A stretch of DNA of 64,000 nucleotides from NCBI RefSeq assembly GCF_900100385.1, contig NZ_FNFC01000001.1:1-64000 (forward strand), in the 5' to 3' direction. This document shows, one piece after another, positions 1 through 8,668 of this stretch. Source of the DNA: Halovenus aranensis (lineage in GTDB: Archaea; Halobacteriota; Halobacteria; Halobacteriales; Haloarculaceae). The notes beneath the pieces are model-generated. The model ran no database searches and was not told where the DNA came from. It saw only the letters and a program-made list of their open reading frames with translations. A program made the position numbers and the translations under genes. Every line of letters starts with the position of its first letter. Position 1 is the stretch's first letter.

Positions 1-298
1 TGTCTCGTGACGGCGGTTTTTCAAAGCCACAGGACAGCCAAGTCAGTGTATTTCGGAGTTCGCGTGTGACTGGACGTGTGCCGTAGATGCCTTTGTAGTA
101 GCAGTGCAGGAAGCCTCGAAAGAGTTCTGGTGGCTTGTGTACTCGTGTTCGCCCCCGCTTCGAGGGGGCGAACACGTCGTACTCCAGCAGAAACTCAAAC
201 TCCAAGTACTCGAACAGCGGTGCTGTCTCCGTAGCCGCGACATTCAAGAAGTCGTCAACCGAAGCTACGTCTTGCAGGGTTGCACTTGTGCTGGACAC
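1..298 (-). mobile_element. Insertion-sequence transposase, N-terminal part, cut by the window edge
   Basis: Read leftward from a GTG codon at 298-296, this frame stays open to the window edge (99 codons). It encodes an N-terminus with the core LLEYDVFAP, then GRTRVHKPPELFRGFLHCYY, then GTRPVTREL and LSCGFEKPPSRD. This matches my recollection of a widespread haloarchaeal DDE transposase group, often annotated as IS4/IS5-like. No ATG is available because a stop lies 13 codons upstream of the GTG, so GTG is the likely start. The catalytic part is outside the window, so I cannot tell whether the element is intact. The terminal inverted repeat should lie in 299-628, but it cannot be identified with only one end visible. 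Confidence 0.72.
144..176. repeat. Perfect 13-bp inverted repeat inside the transposase frame
   Basis: Arms 144-156 and 164-176 are exact reverse complements, separated by a 7-nt loop (GCTTCGA). The arms are very GC-rich with a run of five C/G. The hairpin lies within codons for the DVFAPSKRGRTR segment of the transposase, so it may be a by-product of the coding sequence or an RNA structure that limits translation of the transposase. Confidence 0.8.
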
Positions 299-628
299 AC
301 ATTTTGCACCCTGCAGCCTCCATTGTGAGGCTTTCTATGACACGCTCGCTGATATGTTATCATACCGACGACGTTGGCTATCTTAATATCCGGCACAATA
401 GGGAGTGAGAAAGCGTAGATTAATAAATTAGCTCAATCTCCATGGTGCAGAATTAACGAACTCACTCTGCCGCGCACTAGGTTTTATATTGTGCTCACTC
501 AAATCCGTAGACGTGACGTAGGCGGTAACGGTGACACAACGAACTCAGCCGCTCGGCGGCCGTGTTTCACCCGAAATCGATAGACTGCGACGAGGTGAGC
601 TGTGCTCGAAAAGCCCCGGTCAAGAAGC
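299..628. other. Intergenic stretch, no gene recognised
   Basis: This stretch is richer in A+T than its surroundings and lies between the transposase start and the tRNA. It must contain the upstream end of the insertion sequence and its junction with the host DNA. A TATA-like TTTATATT occurs near 482-489. I see no convincing open frame, no second tRNA and no clear terminal repeat. Confidence 0.5.
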
Positions 629-703
629 GGGCGTGGTGGGATTTGAACCCACGACCGTCGGATTAGAAGTCCGACGCTCTAGTCCGGGCTGAGCTACACG
701 CCC
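629..703 (-). tRNA. tRNA-Arg (anticodon TCU)
   Basis: The reverse complement folds as a complete 75-nt tRNA. The acceptor GGGCGTG pairs with CACGCCC, the D arm is GCTC/GAGC, and the anticodon stem TCGGA/TCCGA encloses loop CTTCTAA, giving anticodon TCT. The T arm is GTGGG-TTCAAAT-CCCAC. There is no intron and no encoded CCA. It reads AGA codons, which are rare in this GC-rich genome. It is transcribed toward the adjacent insertion-sequence fragment. Confidence 0.96.
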
Positions 704-705
704 TC

Positions 706-724
706 GTGGGTGAATCAGACCCAC
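706..724. terminator. Small hairpin between tRNA-Arg and the DUF373 gene
   Basis: GTGGGT (706-711) and ACCCAC (719-724) form a 6-bp stem with a 7-nt loop. It sits 27 bp beyond the stop of the leftward membrane-protein gene and just upstream of the tRNA. It could end the leftward che transcript, but there is no clear T tract, so this is a weak call. Confidence 0.3.
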
Positions 725-750
725 CGACAGATAGAGATTTGGGTTCTCGA

Positions 751-1836
751 TTAGCTCATCTTCTGTTGACGCTGTCGCCACGACTCGGCGACAGCAAACG
801 AGAGCGTGCTGGCGACGCCGAGCAGTGTCCCTCCCGTGAGCATGAACGCGAGAAACTCCAGGCTGGCCTCGTCGAGGAAGAACCCGCTTACCCCCGCGAG
901 GACGGCCGCGATGGCGACAATATAGAACGGAGCGTTGAGATAGCGCCAGTGGAAGCTACCGTCGAGATACTCGTCAGTGACACGACCGAGACTGCTCATC
1001 ACGCCCGCGGCGGCGAACCACTGGACGGACCCGAACGTAAGCGCAGCGATAATCTCGACGACGCCGAGTCGCGCGCTCGCACCCTCACGCATCGCTTCGA
1101 GGGTCTGCATTCCGCTGACGCCACCGATGACCAGCAGTGCCAGTGCGACGACCGACGTGATGAGCGTCACCCGGCCGGTAAAGAGACCGGTCCGGACGCG
1201 CTCGACACCCCAGTCGACCCACTCCATGACACCGAACCCGCGGGCGAGTAAGTACAGGCCCAGCAGGCCGGAAACCAGCCCGAAGACCGTCCCCGGAAGG
1301 CCGAGCAGGTTGGCGAGAATCGTCAGCGGGTAGATGAGCAACAAAATGCCGAGTGGAACCAGCAACGTCCCGCGTGTCTCCGGGTCGTCCAGCACCTGCT
1401 TGATAGTGTAGTACATCGATTCGAGGTCCTGTGCCTGACGGACGACAACACGGCGAACGCTGTCAATTGTCACCCGCGAGCGAATCACCGGGAGGACAGA
1501 TTCGTCCTGTGCACCGTCCGTGACGACAACCGCCCGCACGTCTTCGCCGGTGTCGAGTTCAGCCAGGACGCGGTCGACTTCCTCACCGACCTTTCGGTTT
1601 GCCTCGACATCGCGGCCGTCGACGCCGGTCACCGCAGCGACTTCGACAGCCTCGTCATCGAAGGAATCCACCTGGTGTAGCCCCTCAAACAGAACGTTCA
1701 CGTCGCTGTCTTCGGGGTCTGCGATGGCGAGTGCAACCGCAGCCTTGCGGACGGCCTCACGACCGACGACCGGGGTCTCCATGCCGGTCTTCCGGCCGAG
1801 GTCGTCGTCCAGGTCGACACACAGGACCAGCAGCAT
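751..1836 (-). CDS. DUF373-type membrane protein
   Basis: This 361-residue protein has a soluble N-terminal half starting MLLVLCVDLDDDLGRK, typical of the archaeal DUF373 family, with an internal RAVVVTDGAQDESV segment. The C-terminal half has about five or six hydrophobic helices, for example around LLVPLGILLLIYPLTI and VALALLVIGGVSG. I chose the ATG at 1836 because the family begins with this motif; a GTG two codons upstream (1842) is an alternative. The frame extends further upstream only by overlapping the HEAT-repeat gene. Its function is unknown. It lies at the end of the leftward che block, which may be coincidental. Confidence 0.8.
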   Translation of the reverse strand: MLLVLCVDLDDDLGRKTGMETPVVGREAVRKAAVALAIADPEDSDVNVLFEGLHQVDSFDDEAVEVAAVTGVDGRDVEANRKVGEEVDRVLAELDTGEDVRAVVVTDGAQDESVLPVIRSRVTIDSVRRVVVRQAQDLESMYYTIKQVLDDPETRGTLLVPLGILLLIYPLTILANLLGLPGTVFGLVSGLLGLYLLARGFGVMEWVDWGVERVRTGLFTGRVTLITSVVALALLVIGGVSGMQTLEAMREGASARLGVVEIIAALTFGSVQWFAAAGVMSSLGRVTDEYLDGSFHWRYLNAPFYIVAIAAVLAGVSGFFLDEASLEFLAFMLTGGTLLGVASTLSFAVAESWRQRQQKMS

Positions 1837-1894
1837 ACTCACGGCTACGATAGCCCGGTATATCTGCTTTCGGGAGCGCTGCTGTCTGAGTGCA

Positions 1895-3127
1895 CTACTG
1901 GCTGGTCCGACCGCCGAGTTTCGAGAGCGCAGAGAACGCCCGCTTGCGGACGGTCTGGTCTTCGGTGTCCTCCAGTAACTGCTCGATTTCCTCGGCGGTC
2001 TCTTCGTCACCAATCTTGCCGAGCGTAAACAGTGCCTGGGCGCGAGCCTCGCTGTCGTGGTCGGTGTTCGTGGCGAGTGCGAGCAGTTCCGACTCGGCGT
2101 AGGTGCCACCGATTTCAGCGAGACTGGTCGCGGCGAACTGGCGTGTCATCTGCTCGCCGTCTTCGAGTGCGACCACCAGCGCCTCAATGGCGGCGCGGTT
2201 GCTGTCGTCGTCGAGCACGCGCCCGAGTAGCCACGCGGTGTTTCGCCGCTGTGACGACTGCGTGCTGCGTTCGAGAATCTCGACGAGCGGTGCGACGACT
2301 GTCTCGTCTTCGACCGCCGAGAGCTGTTCGACGACGGTCTCGCGTATCTCGTGGCTCTTCTCGGTCGGTACGTTCGAGAGCAACTCGATGAGCGAGAACA
2401 CCGCTGTCCGTCGAACTGCCGCCGAGGCGTCGGCCAGCGCGTCGATGAGGTACTCGACGGGCCGGTCGTTGCTGAACTTTCCGAACCCGTTGACGGCGAT
2501 TCGCCGGACACGCTCGTCGTCGTCGTCGTAGAGTTTGAGCAGTGCCGTCAGTGCCTGTCGGTTTCCAATACGGCCGAGAGACTCTGCGGCTTCGAGACGG
2601 ACGGCTGCCGTCGGGTCGGTCAATAGCGATTCGAGGCCGTCGGTCGCCCGGGGGTCGTTGATGAGGCCACACGCACGGGCACTGCGAGCGCGGACCCGCG
2701 GGTCACCGTCCTGAAATCGCTCGACGAGTTCGGGGACCGCATCGGGGTCGCCGATTTCTCCCAGGCCGTTCGCGGCAGCCATCCGAAGCTCCGGAATGTC
2801 GGAGGATAGCCCCTGCATGAACGCCTTCGCGCGGACCCAGTCTGCGCCGTCGTCGATGTCGATATCAGCCATCGTCGCGATAAGCTGTTCGAGTGCGTCC
2901 TGGCCGAGGTCGTTGAGTGAGTCGATAGCCGCCCCGACGACGGCGTCGGAGTCGTCGTTCTGAGCGGCTGTAATCAGCGCCCGAACGATATCGTCTCTGT
3001 CATCGTGTTCCTCCAGCCGCCCGAGAAGCGTCGCTGCTCGCTCTCTGATGTTCTCGTTGTCGGAGTCGCGAAGCACCCGGATAATCTCCTGTGCGTTGCC
3101 GTTTCGTTCGTACTCGTACAGAGACAT
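1895..3127 (-). CDS. HEAT-repeat protein of the che operon (OE2401F-like)
   Basis: This 410-residue acidic protein consists almost entirely of HEAT/PBS-lyase-like helical repeats of about 31 residues. Recurrent cores resemble VRARSARACGLIND, VRLEAAESLGRIG and VRRIAVNGFGKF. Such repeats form protein-binding solenoids. It lies 3 bp downstream of cheR in the same direction. Halobacterium salinarum has a HEAT-repeat protein in its che region (OE2401F) that is linked to the chemotaxis-archaellum interface. Orthology is inferred from context and architecture, so a role in coupling Che proteins to the archaellum is likely but not shown here. Homology to phycobilin lyases is only through the repeat and does not imply lyase activity. 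Confidence 0.8.
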   Translation of the reverse strand: MSLYEYERNGNAQEIIRVLRDSDNENIRERAATLLGRLEEHDDRDDIVRALITAAQNDDSDAVVGAAIDSLNDLGQDALEQLIATMADIDIDDGADWVRAKAFMQGLSSDIPELRMAAANGLGEIGDPDAVPELVERFQDGDPRVRARSARACGLINDPRATDGLESLLTDPTAAVRLEAAESLGRIGNRQALTALLKLYDDDDERVRRIAVNGFGKFSNDRPVEYLIDALADASAAVRRTAVFSLIELLSNVPTEKSHEIRETVVEQLSAVEDETVVAPLVEILERSTQSSQRRNTAWLLGRVLDDDSNRAAIEALVVALEDGEQMTRQFAATSLAEIGGTYAESELLALATNTDHDSEARAQALFTLGKIGDEETAEEIEQLLEDTEDQTVRKRAFSALSKLGGRTSQ

Positions 3128-3130
3128 AAC

Positions 3131-3940
3131 TCAGGTGCGCCGATAGATGCGCTGCTTTTTGTGGACGGGGTCGAAATCGTTCCGGCTCGCTGTCGGCAGC
3201 GTCTCAGTCATCCCAATCATGAGATATCCCCCTTCGCGCAGCGAGTTGCGAATCGTCTCGAAAATCGGCTCCTTGAACGACGCGTCGATGTAGATGAGGA
3301 GGTTCCGACAGAGAACCAGATCGAAGTTGCGCTTGGGGTCCCCTCTGATGAGGTCGTGTTGCTCGAACTCGACGAGGTTCTTGACGCGGTCTTTGACCTG
3401 AAACCGGTCGTCATCCTGGTCGATATACGGCGAGTAGTCCTCCAGGGGTTCGAGTTCCTCGGCGATATCCGTCGTCTGGGAGGTCTCGTAGACTCCGTGA
3501 CGGGCCGTCTCCAGAATATCTGGGTTGATATCCGTCCCGAGCACGTCGATTCGCCGCTGTTCGATTTCGTCGTCGTCAAGCGCGAGCATCGCTACCGAGT
3601 ACGGCTCGCGGCCGTCTGCAGCAGGCGCACTCCAGACCCGAACACGTCGGTGTGAGTCTGTCAGCTCGCGCAGCACCTCGCGCAGCTTCTCCCAGGCATC
3701 TGGGTTTCTGAAAAAGCCCGTGACGTTAATCGACAGCGAATCGAGCAATAGCTCGCGCTCGTCCTCGTGGCGGTCGAGATACCGCTGGTAGACGCTGTAA
3801 TCGTCGTGGTCGGTCCGGCGCATCCGGGCCGTGATGCGACGGTCGAGGTAGGCGTCGTTGTAAAAGCCCGACTCGAAGTCCATCTCACGCTCGATGTACT
3901 CGAGCAGGTCGTTGAACGACCGCTCGTCGCCCCGGTTCAT
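3131..3940 (-). CDS. cheR: Chemotaxis receptor methyltransferase CheR
   Basis: This 269-residue protein has standard CheR length. CheR transfers methyl groups from S-adenosylmethionine to glutamates of chemoreceptors during adaptation. The N-terminal helical domain has an arginine-rich segment (YLDRRITARMRR). The methyltransferase domain has VRVWSAPAADGREPYS as the SAM loop, IDVLGTDINPDILE and FDLVLCRNLLIYID. In many CheR proteins the first of these reads SAGCSTGEEPYS; the Cys is Pro here and the Gly is Ala. Its start overlaps the end of cheA by 4 bp, implying translational coupling. The HEAT-repeat gene follows. Confidence 0.95.
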   Translation of the reverse strand: MNRGDERSFNDLLEYIEREMDFESGFYNDAYLDRRITARMRRTDHDDYSVYQRYLDRHEDERELLLDSLSINVTGFFRNPDAWEKLREVLRELTDSHRRVRVWSAPAADGREPYSVAMLALDDDEIEQRRIDVLGTDINPDILETARHGVYETSQTTDIAEELEPLEDYSPYIDQDDDRFQVKDRVKNLVEFEQHDLIRGDPKRNFDLVLCRNLLIYIDASFKEPIFETIRNSLREGGYLMIGMTETLPTASRNDFDPVHKKQRIYRRT

Positions 3941-5877
3941 AGCGTGACCACGTCGAGAATGTGCACGATGTTCCCGTCGCCGAGCACTGCGGTCCCCGAG
4001 AGACCGGGCGTCCCGCTCAGGATGCCTTCGAGGGGTTTGACGACGACTTCCTCCTGTGAGTTGACCGCATCACACCGCAGGGCGACCTGCCGTTCTGACT
4101 CCCGGATGCGGACGAGCATCTCGCCGCCGGCCGTGCCGCCGTCCGCGGTGGCGCGCCGGGGCACGTCGAAACGCTCGTCGAGGTCGATGACTGGGTAGAT
4201 TTCGTCGTTGTGTTTGATTACCTCCCTGCCGTTGACCTGTTTTACCTCGCCGGCACCGGTAATCTCGTCGACGTTTTTGATTGGGACGCCGTACTCCTCG
4301 TCGCCGACTTGGACGAACAGCACTTTCACGATAGCCATCGTCACCGGCAGCCGGAGCGAGACGGTCGTCCCTTCACCGAGCGCGCTGTCGACGTCGACAG
4401 AGCCATCCAGTTGCGTGACGGTGTCGTGGACGACGTCCATCCCGACGCCACGGCCGCTGGTGTCGGTCACTTCCTCGGCAGTCGAGAAACCCGGATGGAA
4501 GACGAGGTCGTAGATATCCGAGTCGTCCATCCGTTCGAGCTCTTCGGGCGAGCGGACGTTGCGTTCGATTGCTGTCTGCTCGAGTGCCTCGACGTCCAGC
4601 CCGGCACCGTCGTCTTCGACTTCGATAGTGACGTGGTCGCGCTGTCGAGAGGCCCGAAGCGTGACCTGTCCCTCGCGGGGTTTGCCTGCCTCGGCGCGCT
4701 CTTCGGGTGTCTCGATGCCGTGGTCGAGCGCGTTCCGGATGATGTGCATCAGCGGGTCCGAAATCTCGGTCAGAATCGTCCGGTCGAGCTCGATTTCCTC
4801 GCCCTCGATTTCGAAGTTGACCTCCTTGCCAAGCTCCCGAGAGAGGTCACGGACCATCCGCGGGAACTTACCGACAACTTTCTTCAGCGGAATTAGCCGC
4901 ATATCCATCACGGTGTTTTGGAGGTTCGCGGTGATTTTATCGAGCTCGTTCAGCGTGTCACTCGCCGAGTCGAGGTTGTCCTCCTCGACCGCGCGGCGAA
5001 GCTTGATGCGGCTGGTGACAAGCTGTTCGACGAGTCCGTGCAGGTCGTCGAGCTGGTCGACGTCGACCCTGACCGACTTGATTTCGTCGACCTCGTGTTC
5101 GTCCGTCGACCCGGTCAGTGAGACGGAACTGCCTTGATCGAGCACCTCGTCGGTAACGTTCTCGACAGCGGCGTCTTCGACGCGACCCAGTGCCGCAAGC
5201 TCGTCTTCGACCGCGCCCGTGTCGTCGGCATCGAGCGCCAGCCCGAAGGTATCCTCGTAGCTACCGTCTTCGATGTCCTCGCGGTCAGGGTCTGCATCGA
5301 GGATATCGAAGACGTCTTCAACTGCCTCCAGTACGAACATCGCGTCAACGCCGGGCATATCACTGTCGCCGAGGTCGACCGAGGCGTGGATGACTTGGTG
5401 GTCGACCGCGTCGTCGTCGACGTCGATATCGGTGAGGTCTGTCTCGTGGTTTGACGACGTCTCTGGCTCCGACGATGTATCCGCATCGACCGAACCCGTT
5501 CCTTCTTCGAGTACCGTCCGCAACTGGTCGACAGTCTCGGAGGTATCAGTCGTCGATTCGCCGTTCTCTTCGATCTCCTTGACGATTGCCTCGATTTGGT
5601 CGACACCAGCGAAAATAAGATCCATCACGTCCGGCGTCACTTCGAGGTCTCCCTCGCGCATCTTGTCGAGTAAATCCTCCATCGCGTGTGCGAGGTCCGA
5701 CGCGTCCTCGAAGCCCATCGCCCCGAAGTTCCCCTTGAGCGTGTGTGCCGTCCGGAATATCTGGTCCATCGCCTCCCGCGAGCTGGGGTCGGACTCCAGC
5801 TCGAGTAGCGAGTTGTTCAGCTTCGTTATTTCCTCTTCGCTCTCGCGAATGAACGCATCGAGGTACTGGTCTTCCAT
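3937..5877 (-). CDS. cheA: Chemotaxis histidine kinase CheA
   Basis: This 646-residue protein has the full class II CheA architecture. An Hpt (P1) domain has the phospho-accepting His45 in TAHTLKGNFG. An acidic linker and P2-like region follow, then a dimerisation domain around residues 270-340. The ATPase domain has DPLMHIIRNALDHGIE (N box), DDGAGLD and GRGVGMDVV (G boxes), and a C-terminal CheW-like domain couples it to receptors. It autophosphorylates and passes phosphate to CheY and CheB. The linker is unusually rich in Asp and Glu, as expected for halophiles. It is the central gene of the leftward cheB-cheA-cheR block. Confidence 0.97.
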   Translation of the reverse strand: MEDQYLDAFIRESEEEITKLNNSLLELESDPSSREAMDQIFRTAHTLKGNFGAMGFEDASDLAHAMEDLLDKMREGDLEVTPDVMDLIFAGVDQIEAIVKEIEENGESTTDTSETVDQLRTVLEEGTGSVDADTSSEPETSSNHETDLTDIDVDDDAVDHQVIHASVDLGDSDMPGVDAMFVLEAVEDVFDILDADPDREDIEDGSYEDTFGLALDADDTGAVEDELAALGRVEDAAVENVTDEVLDQGSSVSLTGSTDEHEVDEIKSVRVDVDQLDDLHGLVEQLVTSRIKLRRAVEEDNLDSASDTLNELDKITANLQNTVMDMRLIPLKKVVGKFPRMVRDLSRELGKEVNFEIEGEEIELDRTILTEISDPLMHIIRNALDHGIETPEERAEAGKPREGQVTLRASRQRDHVTIEVEDDGAGLDVEALEQTAIERNVRSPEELERMDDSDIYDLVFHPGFSTAEEVTDTSGRGVGMDVVHDTVTQLDGSVDVDSALGEGTTVSLRLPVTMAIVKVLFVQVGDEEYGVPIKNVDEITGAGEVKQVNGREVIKHNDEIYPVIDLDERFDVPRRATADGGTAGGEMLVRIRESERQVALRCDAVNSQEEVVVKPLEGILSGTPGLSGTAVLGDGNIVHILDVVTL

Positions 5878-5919
5878 TGTTAGTACACCTCTTGTTGTCG
5901 ATTCATAAGTGCTTCCCTG

Positions 5920-6978
5920 TCATTCGTCGTCTGGTATGTCCGTGCGTGCAGCGCGAGCGATGCCGTCGGCGATATCCTCAATCGGGAGGACTTCGTCGAC
6001 GTAGCCAGTCTCGATTGCTCGTTTTGGCATCCCGAACACCGCTGATGTCGCTTCGTCCTGTGCAAAGGTCGTCCCGTCGACTGCCTTGATTGACTTGATG
6101 CCAGCGGCACCATCCTCACCCATTCCAGTGAGAATAACACCGATGAGTGGGTCGTCGATGACTTCGGCGGCACTCGACATGGTCATGTCGACAGCCGGCC
6201 GGACGCTGTTTACCGGCGGGTCCTCTGTCAGCTTCACACGGAGCCGACCGCTCCGGTAGTTCGAGACAACCATGTGTTTGCCGCCGGCAGCGACGAGTGC
6301 TTCACCGTCGCCGATACGGTCGCCGTCCGTGGCTTCTCGAACGTCGTACGGACTGCCCGAGTCGATACGGGAGGCGAACCGCTCTGTGAAGCCACCCGGC
6401 ATATGCTGGACAATCAAAATCCGAAAACCGGCATCGAGTGGTAGCTCCGAAAGGACACGTTCGACCATCTTCGGGCCACCAGTCGAAGAACCGATGAGCA
6501 GCGTCGGGTTTTCGAGGTACGTCCGAGACGCCGTCTGTTCGCGGTCCGAAGACTGTGACGCCGCCGCTTCCTCGGTCGGGTCGACGCGTGCGACCGAGGT
6601 GACCATATCGACGATCTGGTCCTCTAGACGGGACATCTCCATCGAGACCTCGCCGCCGGGTTTACTGAAAAAGTCGACTGCCCCTTTGTCGAGGGCCTGG
6701 AAGGTCACGTCAGCGTTCTCGTCGGTGTGGGCAGAAAGCATCAACACCGGCGTCGGACACTTGTCCATAATCTCTTCGACGGCCTCGATGCCGTCCATCT
6801 CCGGCATCTCGACGTCCATCGTGACGACATCTGGCTCGTGTTCGACGACCGCTTCGACGGCCTCCAGTCCGTTTCGGGCCTGAGCGACGACATCGATGCC
6901 ACCGTCCTCGAGCATATCAGTGATGACACTCCGCATGAAGTGCGAATCGTCTGCGACGATTGCGCGCGTCCCTGACAT
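5920..6978 (-). CDS. cheB: Chemotaxis methylesterase/response regulator CheB
   Basis: This 352-residue protein has a receiver domain (acidic residues Asp10/Asp11, phospho-acceptor Asp55 in VTMDVEMP, Lys107 in FFSKPGG), a linker, and a methylesterase domain. The catalytic Ser165 is in IGSSTGGP, His192 in VQHMPGGFT and Asp289 in GMGEDGAAG. It removes methyl groups from receptors, and often deamidates them, when phosphorylated by CheA. It is the first gene of the leftward block and diverges from cheW; the promoter region carries a 12-bp palindrome. Confidence 0.97.
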   Translation of the reverse strand: MSGTRAIVADDSHFMRSVITDMLEDGGIDVVAQARNGLEAVEAVVEHEPDVVTMDVEMPEMDGIEAVEEIMDKCPTPVLMLSAHTDENADVTFQALDKGAVDFFSKPGGEVSMEMSRLEDQIVDMVTSVARVDPTEEAAASQSSDREQTASRTYLENPTLLIGSSTGGPKMVERVLSELPLDAGFRILIVQHMPGGFTERFASRIDSGSPYDVREATDGDRIGDGEALVAAGGKHMVVSNYRSGRLRVKLTEDPPVNSVRPAVDMTMSSAAEVIDDPLIGVILTGMGEDGAAGIKSIKAVDGTTFAQDEATSAVFGMPKRAIETGYVDEVLPIEDIADGIARAARTDIPDDE

Positions 6979-7099
6979 CAGTGACTCCTGCCGGTGGTCC
7001 CCGACTGTCTCTCCTGACAGTTGCAGTTCACTAGTTCAGCTTCGAGCAACGGCGAAATCGCTCCTAAACAACACTCGCTTCCCTGCATTCACAGTTGAC

Positions 7100-7125
7100 A
7101 CTCACGTGAGTATCCCAATAAAGAC
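7100..7125. promoter_or_regulatory. Divergent cheB-cheW promoter region with palindrome
   Basis: ACTCACGTGAGT at 7100-7111 is a perfect 12-bp palindrome. CCAATAAAGAC (7115-7125) reads on the minus strand as a TATA-like CTTTATTGG for cheB, so the palindrome would lie between TATA box and start site. A separate ATTTAAG at 7163-7169 could serve cheW. Binding of a regulator is inferred only from symmetry and position. Confidence 0.45.
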
Positions 7126-7254
7126 TCCGCCTCCGTAATCAAACGTGATAGCCCGGAAGGCAGATTTAAGTCCACGGCACCGGGAGAGTCACCACGTGAA
7201 CCGGACGATGGTGCCGAGACCGCCAACCGTGCACCCGGAGCCAGGAGGTTACAT

Positions 7255-7683
7255 ATGAAAGCTACGACGACAGGGCAAGTCCTCGAGTTCAAGCTCGGTG
7301 ACGAGACGTACTGTGTAAGTATCGATTACGTGACGGAGATTGTTGACGTCGGCGAGCTGACGACCGTCCCGAACTCGCCGCCACACGTCCAAGGCGTGAT
7401 GGACTTGCGTGGGCGAACCACGTCGATTGTCGACCCGAAAGTGGTGTTCGATATCGACTCCGACCGGGAACCGGACCGAGTCATCGTCTACGACCCCGAA
7501 ATCGTCGACGACCAGGCGGCCGCCGGTTGGCTCGTCGACGAAGTCAATCAGGTTGTACAGGTCGACAGCGGGGATGTCGACGATTCTCCGGCCGAAGACG
7601 AGGACGCTATCAACGGAGTCATCAAAGGTGAAGACGAGCGATTTGTCATCTGGGTCGACCCGGCATCGGTCCACAGCGCCTGA
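7255..7683 (+). CDS. cheW: Chemotaxis coupling protein CheW
   Basis: This 142-residue protein is a single CheW domain. It starts with VLEFKLGDETYCVSIDYVTEIVD and has the conserved PNSPPHVQGVMDLRGRTTSIVD segment. It bridges chemoreceptors and CheA in the signalling array. The ATG at 7255 follows a plausible ribosome-binding stretch, GGAGGT (7244-7249), that spaces well. It is the first rightward gene and is divergent from cheB. A KaiC-like ATPase gene follows after about 90 bp with its own TATA-like element. Confidence 0.95.
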   Translation: MKATTTGQVLEFKLGDETYCVSIDYVTEIVDVGELTTVPNSPPHVQGVMDLRGRTTSIVDPKVVFDIDSDREPDRVIVYDPEIVDDQAAAGWLVDEVNQVVQVDSGDVDDSPAEDEDAINGVIKGEDERFVIWVDPASVHSA

Positions 7684-7776
7684 CACACGGCTGTCGCTGG
7701 TCTCATCTACCGATGGTCAGTGGTGACGTACCAGATAACCCGGACCTTTTTAGCTACTGGGTCACCTCCACAGCAT

Positions 7777-8505
7777 ATGACCGAGCTTACAGAAACGGGC
7801 ATCGCCGGGCTCGACGAGATTCTGAACGGGGGGCTCGTCAGTAACTCCACGACGCTCGTAAGCGGCAATCCCGGCGCTGGGAAGAGCATTCTTGGACTGC
7901 AGTACATCTACAACGGTGTGGAACGATTCGACGAAGACGGTCTCTTTCTCTCTTTCGAGGAGAACGAACGCGACCTGCGGGAAGCAGCGGAATCCATCGG
8001 CTTCGACAACTGGCAAGACCACGTCGAGGCTGGAAATATCGAGATATACGACAAACAGGTCTTGCTCCGAGAAAACGACTTTAGTTCGTCGCTCGAACTG
8101 CTGTTGGGTGATCTCAATGACGACCGCTACGAGCGTCTCGTGTTGGATTCGTTGGCGATGTTCCAGCTGTTTTTCGACAGCGAGCGTGAAAAGCGAACGT
8201 ATCTCTTGAAATTTACTGACATCCTCGCCGAGAACGACCTGACGACGTTGATGACAAACGAACAGGGAGCTGTCTTTCCCGATACCGACGTTGGTCTCGA
8301 AAACTTTCTTACCGACGGGAACATCTTTCTCCTTCAGACGCCCACCGACTCGGGAGTTAACCGGTACGCCTGGGTAGCGAAGATGCGCAAACAAGATATC
8401 GACACCGACATCTTCCCGATGGAGATCCGAAAAGGCGAGGGCATCAGGATACACGAGAACGCGAGCGCCTTCTCGATGATGAACGACGAAGAATCCCCAC
8501 TATAG
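7777..8505 (+). CDS. KaiC/RecA-superfamily ATPase (HTR-like protein)
   Basis: This 242-residue protein is a single KaiC-type P-loop domain. Walker A is GNPGAGKS at residues 30-37, a Walker B-like strand is RLVLDSLAMF, and its start TGIAGLDEILNGG is typical of KaiC domains. Similar proteins beside haloarchaeal che genes have been annotated as HTR-like, and the fold is shared with ArlH. I chose the ATG at 7777 because the KaiC signature begins there. A longer frame from 7720 would add 19 residues with no family resemblance, and a TATA-like CTTTTTAG at 7746-7753 sits about 25 bp upstream. A regulatory role in taxis is inferred from position only. Confidence 0.75.
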   Translation: MTELTETGIAGLDEILNGGLVSNSTTLVSGNPGAGKSILGLQYIYNGVERFDEDGLFLSFEENERDLREAAESIGFDNWQDHVEAGNIEIYDKQVLLRENDFSSSLELLLGDLNDDRYERLVLDSLAMFQLFFDSEREKRTYLLKFTDILAENDLTTLMTNEQGAVFPDTDVGLENFLTDGNIFLLQTPTDSGVNRYAWVAKMRKQDIDTDIFPMEIRKGEGIRIHENASAFSMMNDEESPL

Positions 8506-8593
8506 CGACAGTATCTCCGGACTGAATACAATTATTGCCAACGAAAATGCCAGTATTGATGCCTGAAACTCTATCATTCTTCAGTTTCTGGAC

Positions 8594-8600
8594 CGATATA
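8594..8600 (+). promoter_or_regulatory. TATA box for the HTH regulator gene
   Basis: ATATAAA within CGATATAAAAACCG is a good archaeal TATA box. It would start a transcript near 8622 and leave a leader of about 45 nt before the HTH gene. A second AT-rich element (TAATTTATAATC, 8646-8657) lies closer to the ATG. Confidence 0.45.
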
Positions 8601-8668
8601 AAAACCGTCTACTGGGGTGGGAAGTCCCGGTAGATTTATGACTCTCGTAATTTATAATCTGATAATAG

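Noticed and set aside
751-2109. Longer start for the DUF373 gene at 2109
   Set aside because: It would overlap the HEAT-repeat gene by more than 200 bp and add residues unlike the family, which begins at the MLLVLCVD motif.
7026-7040. ACTAGTT core resembling the Bat activator site upstream of cheB
   Set aside because: The flanking ACC and GG of the consensus are missing, and it lies downstream of the likely cheB TATA box, so it is probably chance.
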